From Lanius collurio (lineage: Eukaryota; Chordata; Aves; Passeriformes; Laniidae), in the NCBI GenBank assembly GCA_020086605.1, contig JACBWW010000003.1, positions 53,342,381-53,406,380 of the forward strand: DNA of 64,000 nucleotides, in the 5' to 3' direction. Positions 47,241 to 61,945 of this stretch are shown one piece after another (position 1 is the stretch's first letter; the number at the start of each line of letters is the position of its first letter). The notes under the pieces were generated by a model that was not told where the DNA came from, did not search any database, and worked only from the letters and a program-made list of their open reading frames with translations. A program made the translations under genes and the position numbers.

Positions 47241-50200
47241 CAGATACAAGAATACACCACTGCCACTAATGAATTCACTCTGTCATGTCACTAACAGTCC
47301 CACTTAACCGTGCTGTAGTATTCCTCTGGCAGCTTCTCCCACCATAATGTAGTAACAACTCACCACACTGTCCCAAGCGAGCTACCAGGGCTCAGTTTAC
47401 CACATCTCTTTATTCCCACACGAACCACCTGAAATGCTATCCCATTTGACTCTTACTGCCCTGTAATTAAAAATATAGTCAAGATGAGAGTAGTCTCGGC
47501 TTTCATGACCAACCCACAGACATAAGGTCAAACAAAGAAATCACTGCATGGGGATACTTACCACAGTACCCTCAGTACAGGCAAACTGGACATGAATCAT
47601 GAAGTCTTAGATAATGATTTCAGCCTTTTGTACCAGAGAAATTAAGTCAAGATTATATATACAGCTGGCCTTTAATAGTAATTTAAAAAAATCCAAACCC
47701 AACCTCTGGCTACAAACACAGTTTGCCTTACCTTGCAACATGAAGATTTTGTTTACTGTCCTAAGCAATCAAACACAAAAAATCTGAATTCTTCCTCCCC
47801 ATGCTTTAAGTATTTGTCCAGGCCATTTCCAACTTTTCCCTTTTAGCATTCTGTAAGAAACAGCTACACTTGCTGTCCTACTATTGCTAGATACTCAGGC
47901 TCAGTTATAGATAAAACCAGAGGAGAGGAGTGACATGAGCATGCAGAAGGGGATCAGGCAACAGGAGTCTTAAGAAACCTGACCTTCATTTTCTGTTCTG
48001 CATCAGCTTTCAGGGAAACCTCAGCAAGGTGCTTGGGGCTGCCACCTCCCAAAACCCAGCCCCTGGGGCAACAAGGGCATACAATGCATCCCATCCCTTC
48101 CACCACCAGGTCAGCCTGCTCCTCTGGGCCAATTCAACTACACATAGGAAGAGATGCCATCATGGTCACTCGTATTTGAGCTGACACTGTGAATGCAGTG
48201 AGAGCCCGAAGGAATCACTTCCCAGTAAATGTAAATCACAGACACATAATATTTTATCTCCCCAAACCACACTCCCAGGTTTCTGGCATCAGCCCTATGA
48301 ACACCCCTATCCTCTTAAGAGCTGGATAGGGAACATATCATGTTCCCCAGCACCTGGCCACGACACAGTGAGATTTGTGTACGCTGCCTGTTGATGGGGA
48401 GGGCAGAACTGTGATCGTTTTGTTGTGTACACTGACCTACACCACCACTGTGTTCCTTAATATCAACAGGCATCACACCAATCACCCACAGCCCCAATGC
48501 AGTAAGTATCAAGCATGAGGACACCAATCCCATTTCTGCCACAGCAGCCACAGCACATGGTGCAATGTTTACGCTGGCCTTGCTTTCTGCCTGGAAGATG
48601 TTTGCTCCATCTAGTGAAACCAGAATTGCTCTAAGAGATGACATCCACCCTTTACAAAGTCTAGGACCACAACACTCGCTGTGCAGCATATCTCAGTGAC
48701 TTTGGCTTTAGAGGCCAACTCCCAGCTAGAGACCATACTGCTGCAGCACTGATGCCTGCTCCACCTGTGCCACTGATGGGTTATGGTCATATCTGATGCC
48801 ACAGACATGCTTTTATTCAAAAAACTTCCTCTGAGCAAGCTTTACTTCTTCCTTGCAGGGGTTAAAAGCAAACTAACTGAGCAATGGCTTCCCCTTAAGT
48901 CTTTCAAGTGTTACATTCAGTTCCTTTTCTGAGAAGCAGACCTGAACTCAAAAGCTGTCAGAACAAATACCTCCCAGGGCTACCGCTGCAGACATTTTGG
49001 ACCACTCACCCTCCTGTGCCTGGAACCGAGAAGCAGACAAGGAAGTCCACAGCTTGGTGCTGGATTGTAGAAACTCTGAAATCCCCCCTTCCTGATAGAT
49101 CTACTATCAGCTCCAGCAGAGCCAGGAGATCCCCCACCTGCCCAAGCTCCAAGTAAAAACATGGAATAGTTTGATGTTTTAAGGGTAAGGGAGCAGAGAT
49201 TGTCAGTGTGTGTCATACTTCGTAAAAAGAGTCTTAAAAGTGACTCAAGCTGCCCAAAGTGAGTTCAAGACAGCCCTTTCTTCCCTCTCTTTTTCATCCT
49301 GATTCTTTTCACAGCAGCACACTCATAACGATGGAAAAGTTTGAGTTAAAAGTGTCATCTGGATAAAGGTTGCCTAGATATTTCGAAGATGCATGCGACA
49401 GGATGTGTGCAAATAACAAGATTTCACTTTACATTGCATTTAAAACAAAATGCAACAAAAGTGATCGCTCTGCCCACAATGGGAAAGAGAACAAATAATG
49501 AGTCCGTGCCACACTGATAGCAGGACTGAAACTAAAGGCTTGGCTTCATTTACACTGGTAAAGCGAAACCCAATTATTCCTGAGAAATACATCTGAATCA
49601 GAAGCTATCCAAACTTTTAAATGCAATTCTGTTGCTGTGAATGCAAAGCAACACTGCTCTCATATAATTCTGGAGACATTATTGAATTAAGGACCAGTAA
49701 ACTCTCCAGGGAGATTATCTCCATACTCTACACATAAGTGGAGCAACAGCCCAGATAAAAAAATAATAGTCAAATTCCAAACCTTGAATGAAAAAGAAAA
49801 TGGAACATTTTATACTGTGTGGGGATGACAAGCATCTCAGATCATTTGACTTGTATCTGGACTCTGCAGCCCCTGACATACACAGCACGTTTAGTTTACA
49901 GGTTAAATGAGACTTTGGTGCAAAAGGATGCATTTACACATTAGCCTGCAATGTGGCATCCATCCCCCACTTCTCAAGCTTCTGTTTGAATAGATCAAAG
50001 ACTTCTGGCCATGGAAAGCAACATCACATAAGGCAGCTGGGTGCCTCCTAGCACCTCCCCTGCTGCTGCTGGCCATGCTCTGGCTGAGGACCCAGAGCAG
50101 CCACAATAGTGTTGTTAAACAACCAAAGTCAGCAATGTGCAGATTACACCAGTATCCCTAGATATAATGAAGAAAAAGCCTATTTCAAGGAAAACGTATT

Positions 50201-53200
50201 TCTAGGAAATAACTCCAATACAGGGCAGCAGCAGCTCAGCACATGGCTGTGCCCAGGCACTGCTGCTGCCCAGAAAGCAGGACTTGCTGGGGGACCATCT
50301 CCTTGCCCCAAAAGTGGGTCCCTACACCTGGGGCTGAATCAGTGCAGTCACTCCAGAATGAAAGATGCAGGGAATGAGGCACTTCAAAAAGGAGATTTTT
50401 CTCCCTACAGCGCTATCATTTGGCAATTTGTTATGTGCTCCCAACCCCATTGTTTCTGAGATTCGCAGAACAAAAGCAGCCACTCATCAAGATTCAAAAT
50501 TACAAGGCCTGTCTTGCAGAGAGAAAGCAATACCTAAGTCATATCTGGTTTTGAGAAGGCTACAATTCACATAAAAGCTGAGTGAAACTCTCTTCTAGCA
50601 CTTTAATTAACTGCGCACAGAAGAACAGGATTGAAGCAAACGTATTCCAAAGCATGCTGAAGTTGAAGGTGCATTGCAGGCCCACAGCTTTCATTACAAG
50701 AAAGCAGATTTTTGCTTACTACCACTTTAAAGAAAAATAAAAAACTAGTAGGTTTGAACTGTGAGTTTTCTAGAAGGATTTGGTTTTCACACTTCATCTT
50801 TAGAAAGTCATGAGCCACTTGCATGTCTCACTTTACCGCCTAATTGGTTTAAATGATCTGGTTTAACTTTTTCCCAGAAAAATATACCACTAGAGTGTGG
50901 TGGAAGGGCTTTACACAGTTACAGAAAGGCAAAAGCAAGCCAAATGGCATAGTCACCTACAAACAAAGAGCAAGCAGCAAATCTAAGGTGAAATGAGTAT
51001 AATTAGCTCTTCAAAACTGCTGAATCCTGTGCTGTGGGTCCCTATAAACAAACTGGAAGTAGATCAAGCCAGCAATTCTCTGAGAAATGAAGATACACAG
51101 CAGTTAAAGGCTGCTCAGAAATGCAGTGAGGGCCAAATCAAGGAGTCCTAACACACATCCAAGCATGAGTGTGGAGCCATGACACCTGTCATTCACACTG
51201 CCAAGGACGAGCAGTGTGCAGAAAGGGCTCAAACCCAACTTCAAGGCCTACAGCTTAGAAATGCTGAATCGTTCATGAAGCCCACAGATTTTTTTCCCTC
51301 TTACTTTATCAGTGCTTTCAAATAAAACCTATTGTTTCTAAGGGAAAAACTTCTAAAAGGAACAGAAAGACTTTTCTCACCTCTGGAGATCCATCAGTGC
51401 TATCCTGTGCAAGCATTCACACCACCTTATACCTTTATACACCAGGGTTTAAAACACTGTAATAACTGATTCTCTGTTAATCTGGAGAGGGGCTAAAACC
51501 ATACAAAGGCGTCTTTATCTTACAAGCAGACAAAAACAAGCTCACTCCTAGGCTTATAAAACAAGCCTTTACAGATAATTATGTTTTATTACTTTTCATT
51601 TTATGAGGATTTTTTTTATACAAAACAAATACCAGATGCCTATTTGTTGCATTTGGGGGGGAGAAGGAATCACCACAAGCATTGCTATAAGCAGCTCTGC
51701 TTTTAATTAAATACAATAAATGCATAAAAATTAATACTGTTGGAAACGAGCAGGTAGGAAGCAAACGGATGAACTGTAGCTGCTGGAAGACCCCCTCCCT
51801 TCCAACCTCCTGAGGCAGGAGCAGCCATTCACCAGCCTATTGCTCAGGGAAGGAGCTCTCTGACCAAGGCTCCTTACACATGCATTTCCCTTTTATGCAT
51901 TTCCATTAATGCCAAACTTTGCAGATAACCAAAAGCTTAAAAAAAAAAAAAAAGAGAGGTAGGGGTAAGCAGGATTTAATGCTACTTCTATTAAAGAGAC
52001 AACCATGTACTCAGTCAGGAAAATGTGCAAATAATAGCCAAGTCCTTGAAGATGGAATAAAGATGGAGAAAGGGAGGAGAAAAGGCAATGAGGTGTAAAG
52101 GGATTTCTGGCAACCTTAAAATAAAGCAACCATCCAAAACACAACATAACCATTAACAGTTAACTTGCCAGACTCATACAAAATACTCCCAAATGGCCTG
52201 ACAGAGGGTACAGTACAGGCCTCTATACCTGACATGAAGGACGTGCACCTGAAACGGGGATGCAAACCACAGGGAGGCACACAAAGCATGCCCAATAACA
52301 AAAATGGGACACAGTTCCTCAAGGACAGTAAAACACAGCCAACTTTCCAGCAACTACCAGATGTCAGCCATCCACCTCCCCAGAGGCACCACTACAAAAT
52401 CTATTTCCCATTTTCAATGGTGGTTTCCTTTTTCATTTTAATTGCATTATGATTAAATCATAGGGTGACAACAGACACTTCTCTACTTAAGGCTGATACC
52501 AGCCCTACATTGTAAATCCAGTTTTCAACATTGTGTCTGATAACACTTTAAAGTTCTGCAGAAGAGACTGAAATTGCGTACACAGGATCTCATTGCAGTG
52601 GGGAGTCAATTTCCATTTTTTTTTAAGGAGAGATTTTTTAAGACATGGCACAGCAATAAATGCAAGGTAAACAGCAGCGGGATGGTTTCCATGCTATGCT
52701 GCTCATTTTCAGGTTTCCATCTGTTCTATTTATGAAAGCTGAGGATGGGTCTCTTCTATTATCCTCAACCTACTTCCTAATCAAGTTTGTTTACAAATAT
52801 TCATTAAGTTCCATACTTTATTGGCCCAGTCAGTTAATTGTAAGACCACGGTACCACAAGCTGCAATTACAGTAATCAGTGCATTGATTATTGTGAAACA
52901 TAGTTACCCTGAGACCAAAGTTAAAATAAGAACTATTGCTATAACCAGTAACTACACCAACAGAGCAACCTGAGATCACAACACTATCTCTAAATTCTTA
53001 AATCACCAGTTTTAAACTCAAACAACACACACAATTTCACTGTGAATTATTTTACTATGACCTGTGTCAAGAAGAATTTTCATTAAAAATGAAAGCGTGA
53101 AAAACCTGTTTACTAGAAAGGGTTATTCTTACAGACCATCAGAAACAGCTAATAAAACAAAAGCTGAAAAACTGTTTTCACTACAATTCACTAATGTTGT

Positions 53201-54185
53201 GATACAGAAAGTCAAGAGACAAGTGCCCTGGTTGTTTTGGTTCCCAGCAGCAGTAACTGAAACAGGCATGAGCAGGCAGTAAGGAAGAGTCCTGTCAAAA
53301 ATGGAATGAGTAGAGTGCAATGATTTTTGACACCTTCAGGGCAAACAGTTAAGACAAGGACCAGCTCCTCCTGCACAAACACAGATCAAGAGTCAACCCA
53401 GACCTTTAGGGTGCTCAACTGCCAAGCTCCACAGCAAAGACAAACCAGGATCTGAGGAGAGGCAAGAGCTGAGAAAATAGCCAGCCCCATAGCTCCACAT
53501 CAAGAGACGTGCACAGAGAGTTTAAAGGTGAGTGAGAGTTTGGGGCTTCTACTGAGCTGAGGGGACCTGAAGCCCTCACACTGGGTGCAGAGGTCAGGGA
53601 GCAGCACCCACATGTGGCAGAGCGAGATGCTGCCTGCCCCAGCCAAGGGACCCACTGCCAAGATATGACACATTGGGTCTCTGGCCATGCAAGACACAGC
53701 TGGGGACAACCAGGCGCTGCTCAGACCTTCCAGCTCTCATCCTGCCTACAGCAACCCACAAACAACATTCACAGGCAGACAGAACAATAAGGTGGCAGGT
53801 TACTCTCAGCTGAAGGTGAACAACCAGCTCCTGCTATCAACAACTCAGGTATTTGTCTCTTTACACACCACATCTGCAAAAGCCATCTTCCAAGGAACAA
53901 AGCTAAGATTTTATTACTGCTCTCTGCAAGTAGATTTTGGGAAGGCTGTAGAAAAGTAATTGCATTTGTGTGCGCGTGAACTCACAAATTAACCCCAGGA
54001 ACTCTGTTTATGGCAGGGGGTCATTTACAAGGAGAGGTGAGAGCAGCAAGCACACGTACCCCTGACTTTGATGTGTCACCCACCTGCCTTCACACAACTC
54101 CAGCCGCTTGTGCTCTTTGATTACCCAAGCCTTCCCCGCCACCACTTCACTCAGCTGCTTTCATCTTGCCACAACAACAGCACCA

Positions 54186-54243
54186 TGAGAAGAAAGGGAG
54201 AGAGGGAAGAGAGTGAGAAAGAGAAATAAAAGGAGAGAGAGAT
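54186..54243 (+). repeat. Purine-rich (GA) tract
   Basis: A nearly pure A/G stretch of about 58 bases (gagaagaaagggagagaggg and on). It is low-complexity DNA that could form triplex structure. No function is shown. Confidence 0.7.
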
Positions 54244-56149
54244 TTGGGGCTGGAAAAGTCAGCTTGGTAAAGGAATCTGGAAAGAACTGACATGCTGTCA
54301 GGCCGAGATGAAAGCACTAGAAATAAGGGATGTGTCACACGCTTATTAAAACAGTGACATGATTCTCATAAGGAAAGCACATCTTTGGCACCTGCTTGAA
54401 ATCACTCCCATGAAAGAGCCACCAACAATCTAGGACAGCTAAATTTAGTGCCATTTTTATCTTTTGTCAAATATGCATAAAAGCCTCTGAAGACACCTGT
54501 CCAACAAAAAACTGTAACAAAAAGTATTTTAAAATGTAACTTAAACTGATCCACAGGCCAGACTGACCCTCAAGCCTGAAGTGATGTCAAGCAGTAAAGA
54601 GAAAACTAAGACTAGCTTGAATTAAAACTTGCAGAACTGTAGTAAACGAAGTAGGTGGAGAAAGGGGATGAAGAATAGTTATGAAAATGCATGACTGCCT
54701 GAAATATTTCCCCATTGTCAAAAAATATCGCCTTGAAATTCCTACCTGCTTCATTCACCTTGCTGCTATCAGATTTTTTATTATCCTCACTTCTGAGATT
54801 TTTTCTGGCACTTAGTATGCAGGAGTGGTGCACAGGAATAGATCCTGCTGCCATAGATAATGCGGTTCTAAGGGAAACCTATCAATTGTTAATGGCCATG
54901 CAAATTGTTGAAACTAGAGAGTTATTCACAGTTATCTCGCTGTGATTTGGTAAGTGTCCATGCCTGATGTGATCACTCACTTGATATATATTACTCCATT
55001 ACAATTCAAGTAGTAGTCTCAGCTTTTGGGTTTAAAGAAAAAAAAAAGTGTAAGGGAGTGTGGAAAGGTGAAGGGATGTTATTTGTTTTAAATTATTTTA
55101 AACAGTCATACACACCTTCTTAGATAAAGCATGATAAATCTGTTCCAGAGACTACAGTCATGCCTTACTTAAACATTCAAATCCCTCTGACCAGAAACTA
55201 AAGGAGCTTAGTGTGCAACTTCAGACCATGAACCTGCAAACCACTTTCTTATGTTTCAACCATACACACGGTGTACACATCCTTTGTAGCACTGGATCTT
55301 TCAGCTGCAGTTCAGATCACTTTACAGTTTCTGATCAGCATTTTCTACTGCTTATGCAAAAATCTGATGGCATTTAATAAGCTATAGGCGTCTTTTCAAA
55401 TCCATAATGCATGCACTCTCTCTTGCAGCAGCAACCTACTGATCATTAATTTTCAGCTTTATTGCAGCTCCTACATATCAGCTGTGCCTTTTTCTGCATC
55501 TTGTCTGAGATTTATTACTTTTAGCAAAGTGTACTTTAGTTTTTCTATTTTGTTTGCTGATTTTTAAACCACCCTTAAGGGGGAAGTGTTACTCTTCTTT
55601 ATAAAATAATTCTGAAATCATAGTATTAAAAAATAAATCCTATAATTATGTTTCCCATTAGGATTAGACAAATTACATTTAATTAAAAGAAAAATCTGCT
55701 AGCACCCAGCACAATGGTTGGTAGCAGACTCTTAAGATTAAACATTCATGTGTTTATCTTCCTGAAGCAGGTGATTGAGTCTATGAGGAGACATACCAAA
55801 ACAAGCCTTCACAGATAAAAACTCAGATATTATAACAAAAATTTGTCCTTCCCTTCAGACAAAGATTCTGATTTTTAAATTCAGCCTCTGATTTTATTCT
55901 TGCAGACAACAAAAACTACAATTTTGATGGGCTTTCTGGCAGTAACACACTGAACTACCTGACTGCACCAGGAATTTCAGTATTGTGATAAAATGTCTGC
56001 AATAATTTGCCAGGCAAAAACCAGTATCAGAAGTCAAGATCTTCCAGGAGAATGAAGAAAAACTGGATTCCTACCCAAACACTGCCACACTCCCTGGTCT
56101 CCCACACTGCTGTTGGTCAGGTGAGTTCTCCATCAGCCTGAAGGCTGCA

Positions 56150-56400
56150 GAGGTCATAATGCACACTGCAGCTCTAGCATACTATTTATACCACGCTCCT
56201 TTTTACAGCCTCAGAGAACTAATTATTAACGGGACAGGATCCCCCACAGAAACACTCAGCAAACACTACGGTATGCGATTTGCCTTTAGGAATTTACTGC
56301 TACGCGCAGGCCGTCAGCATCACGCTCTCAATTTTGTTTAGGAGCTGAAGAATGATTGATCTTATTGATTCGTGTCAACAGTCTGACATGGCCATATTGA
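56150..56400. promoter_or_regulatory. Candidate conserved non-coding element
   Basis: About nine CpGs lie between 56190 and 56380, including tacgcgcaggccgtc, in AT-rich DNA that is not a CpG island. TAAT-type cores (ctaattattaac) and a run of AT-rich motifs (gatcttattgattcg) are present. The frame over it (56159-56341) has no domain. Of the blocks in this window, this one looks most like a conserved developmental element. Confidence 0.32.
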
Positions 56401-59400
56401 TCAGCTGTAATTTTGTAGGAGGAGCTGGGAAGGAAACTGGAGACTGCACTCTCTGTGGCATGTCAAGCTGCCCGAAGAGAAAATGATGTTAGAGATGCTG
56501 GTACAGCCATTGATGGGACAGCACTGGGACTTGAACCGACACAGGAGAGTGACGAGAGACTTCCCACAACCGTGTTTACAGCAAATCCACTGCTCAACAC
56601 CCAACTGTATAATTATAATCTATTACAATTATGCAAAGAAGTAACATTTCAGAAAGGCCTTCTCATTTCCCATTCTTAGCATTGAATACTTTTGTTTTGC
56701 AGCCAATCAACTAAATTAGCCCTAATTCTGTTTCATTCATAAACACAAAGAGGATATTAGAGGGGGAAAAGTGAATAAATGGAAAATTCACTTAGGAACC
56801 CAGGAATTATTTTGTTTTCATGTATTTCTGGACTAGAAACCGTCATGGAGAAGTAAGTCAACTTACAGCAGCTTTACTGAATTTGCTAACTGCACTGCAG
56901 GAGCCCTTGGAGGAGTGATCAGGAACAACAGCGCCTCAGTGCCTAGAAAAGCAGCAGCCTTTGGCAGCAGCTGAGTGAAGCAAGGAGAGTTAAAAGGTTC
57001 ATATACCAAACATGTCCTGACCCAGGACAAGTCAAATCCCAAAAAACCTTTAGTGGCAATTTCTCCTCGCCAGATACACAGAGTAGAGCTGCTTCATACT
57101 GCTTCTGACAACTATCGCCTTATATTGGAAAATCATTTTAGACCTATAAACACAGATGCTTCCTGAAAAGGGGATACAGAAAACATAAATGAGTGGTATT
57201 TCAGTTTTATACAGGCTCTAAACATTATAAAGCACTATAGCAAACCCCCAACATGCTTAGGAAAAGCAAAGACTTCTTTCCATTTTAAAAGTATATGGAA
57301 AAATAACCACAGTAGCCACTGGCAATCCTGGCTGTTGGACTGCAGTCCCAAGACCACATCTGCTACAGGCAGGAGAATGCAGGAGCAGCTCCTGCAACAT
57401 CCCTGCCAGCACCACACTTCTCCCAGGGACTGCAGGAGGGTTGAGAAGTCTGTCTTACTGGAGTATGAAATGATTTAGCCAACACAAACAGCCCACCTCT
57501 ACTACCTTACAGGAAATACCCATTTCGCATTCTGCACGAAGAGACAGCACTAAATCACCTGAAAAACTGATGCTAAATCTCAGCAAGAGGTGGTGGGAGA
57601 GACAAGTGGGGAAACACAAGATGTTTAAAGAAAATGTCCTCTTTTTTATCCTGTTATTGAGGAGGCTTAACCCTCTCGACTGGCTTACAGTTTTGTTTTT
57701 TTATTGTAAGAAATGATAACATTTTATGAAGTTAGATTGCACTTGGAAAGCCATCAGCCTGGCAGCACTCATACCAGTTTTTTCCCAGCAAAGCACTTAA
57801 GACACAACATCTTGCTGAGATAAGGCCTGTATTGCTTAAAACACTACTTCCCCCTTCTCATGTGAAACAAATCTCTTCTCTTTTGTTCTCACTTGGAATT
57901 CATTTCTCAAAGTAGTTTCTTCTGCACCACAGAGGTGTGCTGATCCCCCACCTCTTGGCCTCCAAACACCCACACAGGCTCTGTAGCACCAGTGCCACAA
58001 TACCAGGACAGTTTCTTTCCATGCTTGGCTACCAACTGTTATAAACTATAATTTGCTCTTTAAGTGGAAGAAAGGACTCCCACCATCCTCCGCCTGGGAT
58101 CTTTAATTGCTCCTGTGTACACCTGGTGTTGCAGGCACTTCCTGTCATAGCTCCCTCCCTCCCTGGCTTCTTCAGAGACATGGGGATGAGTTGTATCAGC
58201 ATTACATAGTATCAATGCTGCCTACTATTGACTGAGGAGGCTCCTAAATTAAGGGCAAAATAGTGATAATACATGTCCTCCTGAAATCTGGATTGAAAAA
58301 AGAGCAATACAAAACCTCACATAAAAGCACAGCATAGCTGGATGAACAGAGGAACTAATCTATTGCTCAGTGTAAACCATGAGAAGGTTTTGAAACCTAT
58401 ACGTCCCAAATACTTGGCAACGTGGAAAGGTGCAGAACCTTAAATATAACCTGAAGTTATATTCACACATTCCTACAGGCTAAACTAATCTCCATATGAC
58501 ATGAGACAAGAGTATAAATCTTGCATCATCATCTAGATATAGCCAAGTCCTTGAAAAGTCAGTCACCTCAGCAGCTCGGAACATGGCATTTAACTCCATT
58601 CACAGGCCAGACAGTTATCTGTGTACCCACCAATTATTTTTCTCTAGTTACCAAAACAGTTTGTTTACCCCAAGACCACAAAACTCTATGCATTTTCTGA
58701 AAGAAACTCTTCAGAGAGAAAGGGAAAACAATCACAGCTAATACTGCAGAAATCATCAGATTACAGCACATTCTCTTGACTCACATCTGTTGAGTAAATA
58801 AGTGCTTCGTGCCCACCCGTTTCATTTACTTCCCTCTCCCACAAGCGGCTGCTGGTTTCCTTTCCAGTGGGCTGTTCCAGGACTGTATGTGGGGCAAAAG
58901 GACTATTTCTAGCAAAGTCAGATCAGTAGTCTTTTTTGCTCGGGTTTGTCTCAAGCTGAAACTCCTCCTGTTCAATCCCATTCTCCCAGCAAGATGCAAA
59001 CAGGCACACAGCTCAGAACACCCTCAGTGCAGCAGGGAGCAGCAAGCAGCTACATGCAACCCCCAGGAGAATCCCAAATTCAGCCACCCCTCTCCCTTTG
59101 GAGCAGTTTCAGTGAAGCTTAGTTTAGGCCACGACAAAATGTCCTGCAGAAGTTGGAGTTTGCCCTGTGAAACACCTGGCCAGGGAGGGTAAGAAGGCAG
59201 GAGCATCATGAGATGCTCTGCAGAACCTTCCTCCTGAGGGCACATTGCTGGGGGCACAAAAGGAATTTGTCTTGCCAAAATAGGTAGCTGGAACTGTTAC
59301 TCTTAGCTCAGTTTTGATTTGGGTTCAACCAACCCTTGAAACTACTTGTTGCAAGATCAATTCTACTTAAAATGATGATTCAGATTATTTTTTTGTTTGA

Positions 59401-61839
59401 GTTTTGTTCTATTGTCAAGTGTCTCTTCAGTGATGAGTATTTATCAATAAATCATCCTATATCAATTTTCCTAGCCAGGAAAAATGAAAGTAGAAGCTCT
59501 CCAGCTGCGAAAATAGTGTTCACATACATTCTGCATGCAGAAAACACCTGCTGCAGACCAGATCACCCATCTACTGTAATGCTTTGTCACCACACAACCT
59601 CTTATGAGATGCTTCATAAAAAGACACAGAAAGGCCTGGGGCAACCAATTATAGTAATAACTCACCCCGCAAGAAAACTTAATTACTTGAGGTTAGGAGG
59701 GTGCCTGGTTTAAGGCCTGCAGGCAGGATGGGCTCTTCTGCCAGTGCCTGTTCCTACACAGGTGGTCACACACACAGCAGTGCCCAGCACTGCTCGCACA
59801 GGGAACACACATCCACCTGCTCCCACACCTCTGAGAGGGAAGAGCCTGAAGCGAACGGCCAGGCTGAGGACTGGATGGCTGATTGTGAGCTAAGGGATGC
59901 TCCTGTCACCCCTGCTCCCAGGTCCTGCCAGGACATCAGCCTGGAGTCTCTGGAAGCTCCTACCCCTCAGGGCCCTACTTGCGTTAAATCAGCATCAACA
60001 GACCCATAAGGACATTCTGTAATACAGAGCAAGAGGGAGAACACAACAGAGCAAGTCCTATATTCTCAGACATTCACTAAAGCTTTGTTATTTACCTGCT
60101 TACTGCATTTTGGATAAATGTATTGTATACCAGGCAAACTTCCAGTCTCTCCAAAATCGATATTAAAAAGTAGTCTGGTGGGGATAGGTCTCTGTAGGAG
60201 CCAAGATACTCTGGGAAAATGCCCAAGCTCTCTCAGTAGTTTTTGAGTTTTATCCAATCTCCCAAAACAGGCTGGTGATATACAAGATGCATTAACTGGT
60301 CCCCATGTCATTTCATATGTCCTGAACAAGAGCCACCCTGAAACCTGGGTGATTTCTCAGACCTGTCCTAGTTACCTGCAAATGAGCTGACTTCTGAAGG
60401 CTTTTAGATAATTTAAAAATAATCCATTGAGTGATTAAGTATGGCATTGACATTTGTATTTTAGCACAATACACAGAAGCTCAGTATATTAAAAATACAA
60501 GAGTTTCACCTTTGAAACATGCACATACATGCATATGGAGTGTTCAGATTATCATCACATGTCGGACAGGCAAGCCTAAGCCTTGCTTCATATTCTCATG
60601 ACAGTCTTCTGAGCAGCAAAGTCATCCCTCATGTCTACTTCTACCACTTCTTTTTTTTCAGTATGTGTATTTTATTCCTAGCGAAAAGGAAGCAAAGCTA
60701 AAACTTGCTTTTCTTCCCATTCTGTGCCTATTGTACACCTGTGACCTTTACTCAGGATTTTCAAGGGTGGGCGGTTTAGCTGTGATTGGCACAGGTTCCA
60801 CCAGCAGAGTGCAGACCAGGTAAACCTACTAAATACCAGGCATCAATGGTTATATTCTCCTGTAAAAGTACACATCCAACCCTGCCTAGTGCCACTGTGT
60901 GCCCTGCAGAGATGTCTCACTGGCATAAGCATGCAGGGTGCTGCTGCTCCTCTTCTGCCAGCACCCAGCAGCTCCAGGTAAATCGGTGAGCAGCTCCTTC
61001 CACAGGCTCCTCCTCCACTACCACATGCCTCCAACCACCTCTGGCAGAACTAGTCCCACCTCATGAGGTCCTGTATGTTTTACCTTCCGTTCTCAGTTCA
61101 ATCATGATCACACAGGCTTTTTGAGCACTGACTAGTTATAAATCCTAAGTCTGTAAGGAACACCTCACTATTTGTCCTCCACCACAGTTCACTTTTCTCC
61201 AAAAATACATTTTTTTCTTACTTCTCCTCCTCCATTCTACTCGCTTCTTTTTTTTTCTCCCTTGTTTCACTTTCATCATCTACTTTATATATGGATGAGG
61301 AAAAACTCTCCTTGAATGAGCTTCTGGTGAGACATTATGTTTTTCGATACTATCAATCTACCCTCTCCATCTTCCAAGGACAGGGTTGCTACAGGTCAGG
61401 GGATACGCCACAGACATTATTTTACTTTCCTAGAAAGATCCTCATTTTGGTGCAAATCTCTTCTCTGCTTCTGGTTTTACTAGAACATCACATTCCTCCA
61501 TTTCTTTTGGTATCTATAGTAATTTATATTACCTCCCAAAAAGTAATTATTTGGAACCAGTTAAGCCTGTATATGAATTCTCTCTTTGTTTAAAACACAT
61601 TGTACATATGTATATATTTAGACTGTCATTAAATATTTAAGAGGCTGTCTTCAAACTTCAGCAGCAGCAGCTTTTATTCACTTAACCCTTTGTGAAATAG
61701 AAAGCTTGAGGTTGAAATCTTATTGTGGAAGAACTCAGAAAGCCCAGCTGCCCTAGTGCTGGGTGACAAAGGCCAATTCTGACAACCAAGGACATTGTAA
61801 AGAAAACCAGAGGTTTCCTTTGTTTTCCTTTATATCCTG

Positions 61840-61945
61840 TTTGCTAGCAGTCTAATCATGATAATGTAATTCATTTTAGTCTGCCTCAGCTTTATCTGCT
61901 GAGATGCGTAACTAGGATGCAAATTAATTAGCTGTGACATACAGA
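61840..61945. promoter_or_regulatory. Candidate conserved non-coding element
   Basis: Short block with dense homeodomain-like cores (ctaatcatgataatgtaatt, aaattaattagctg) and no frame or repeat. Low confidence, based on motif density only. Confidence 0.2.

Noticed and set aside
48315..48689. 124-codon minus-strand frame with a hydrophobic middle
   Set aside because: I could not link it to any family. A retroviral envelope origin was considered but no motif supports it.
56505..56545. Minus-strand B-box-like ggttcaagtcc (plus 56527-56537), possible tRNA or SINE
   Set aside because: No A-box at the right distance and no acceptor or anticodon stems, so a single 11-base match is not enough.
59701..60009. 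102-codon plus-strand frame with Ser/Thr/Pro-rich text
   Set aside because: No known domain, no promoter or splice evidence, and the composition explains the open frame.
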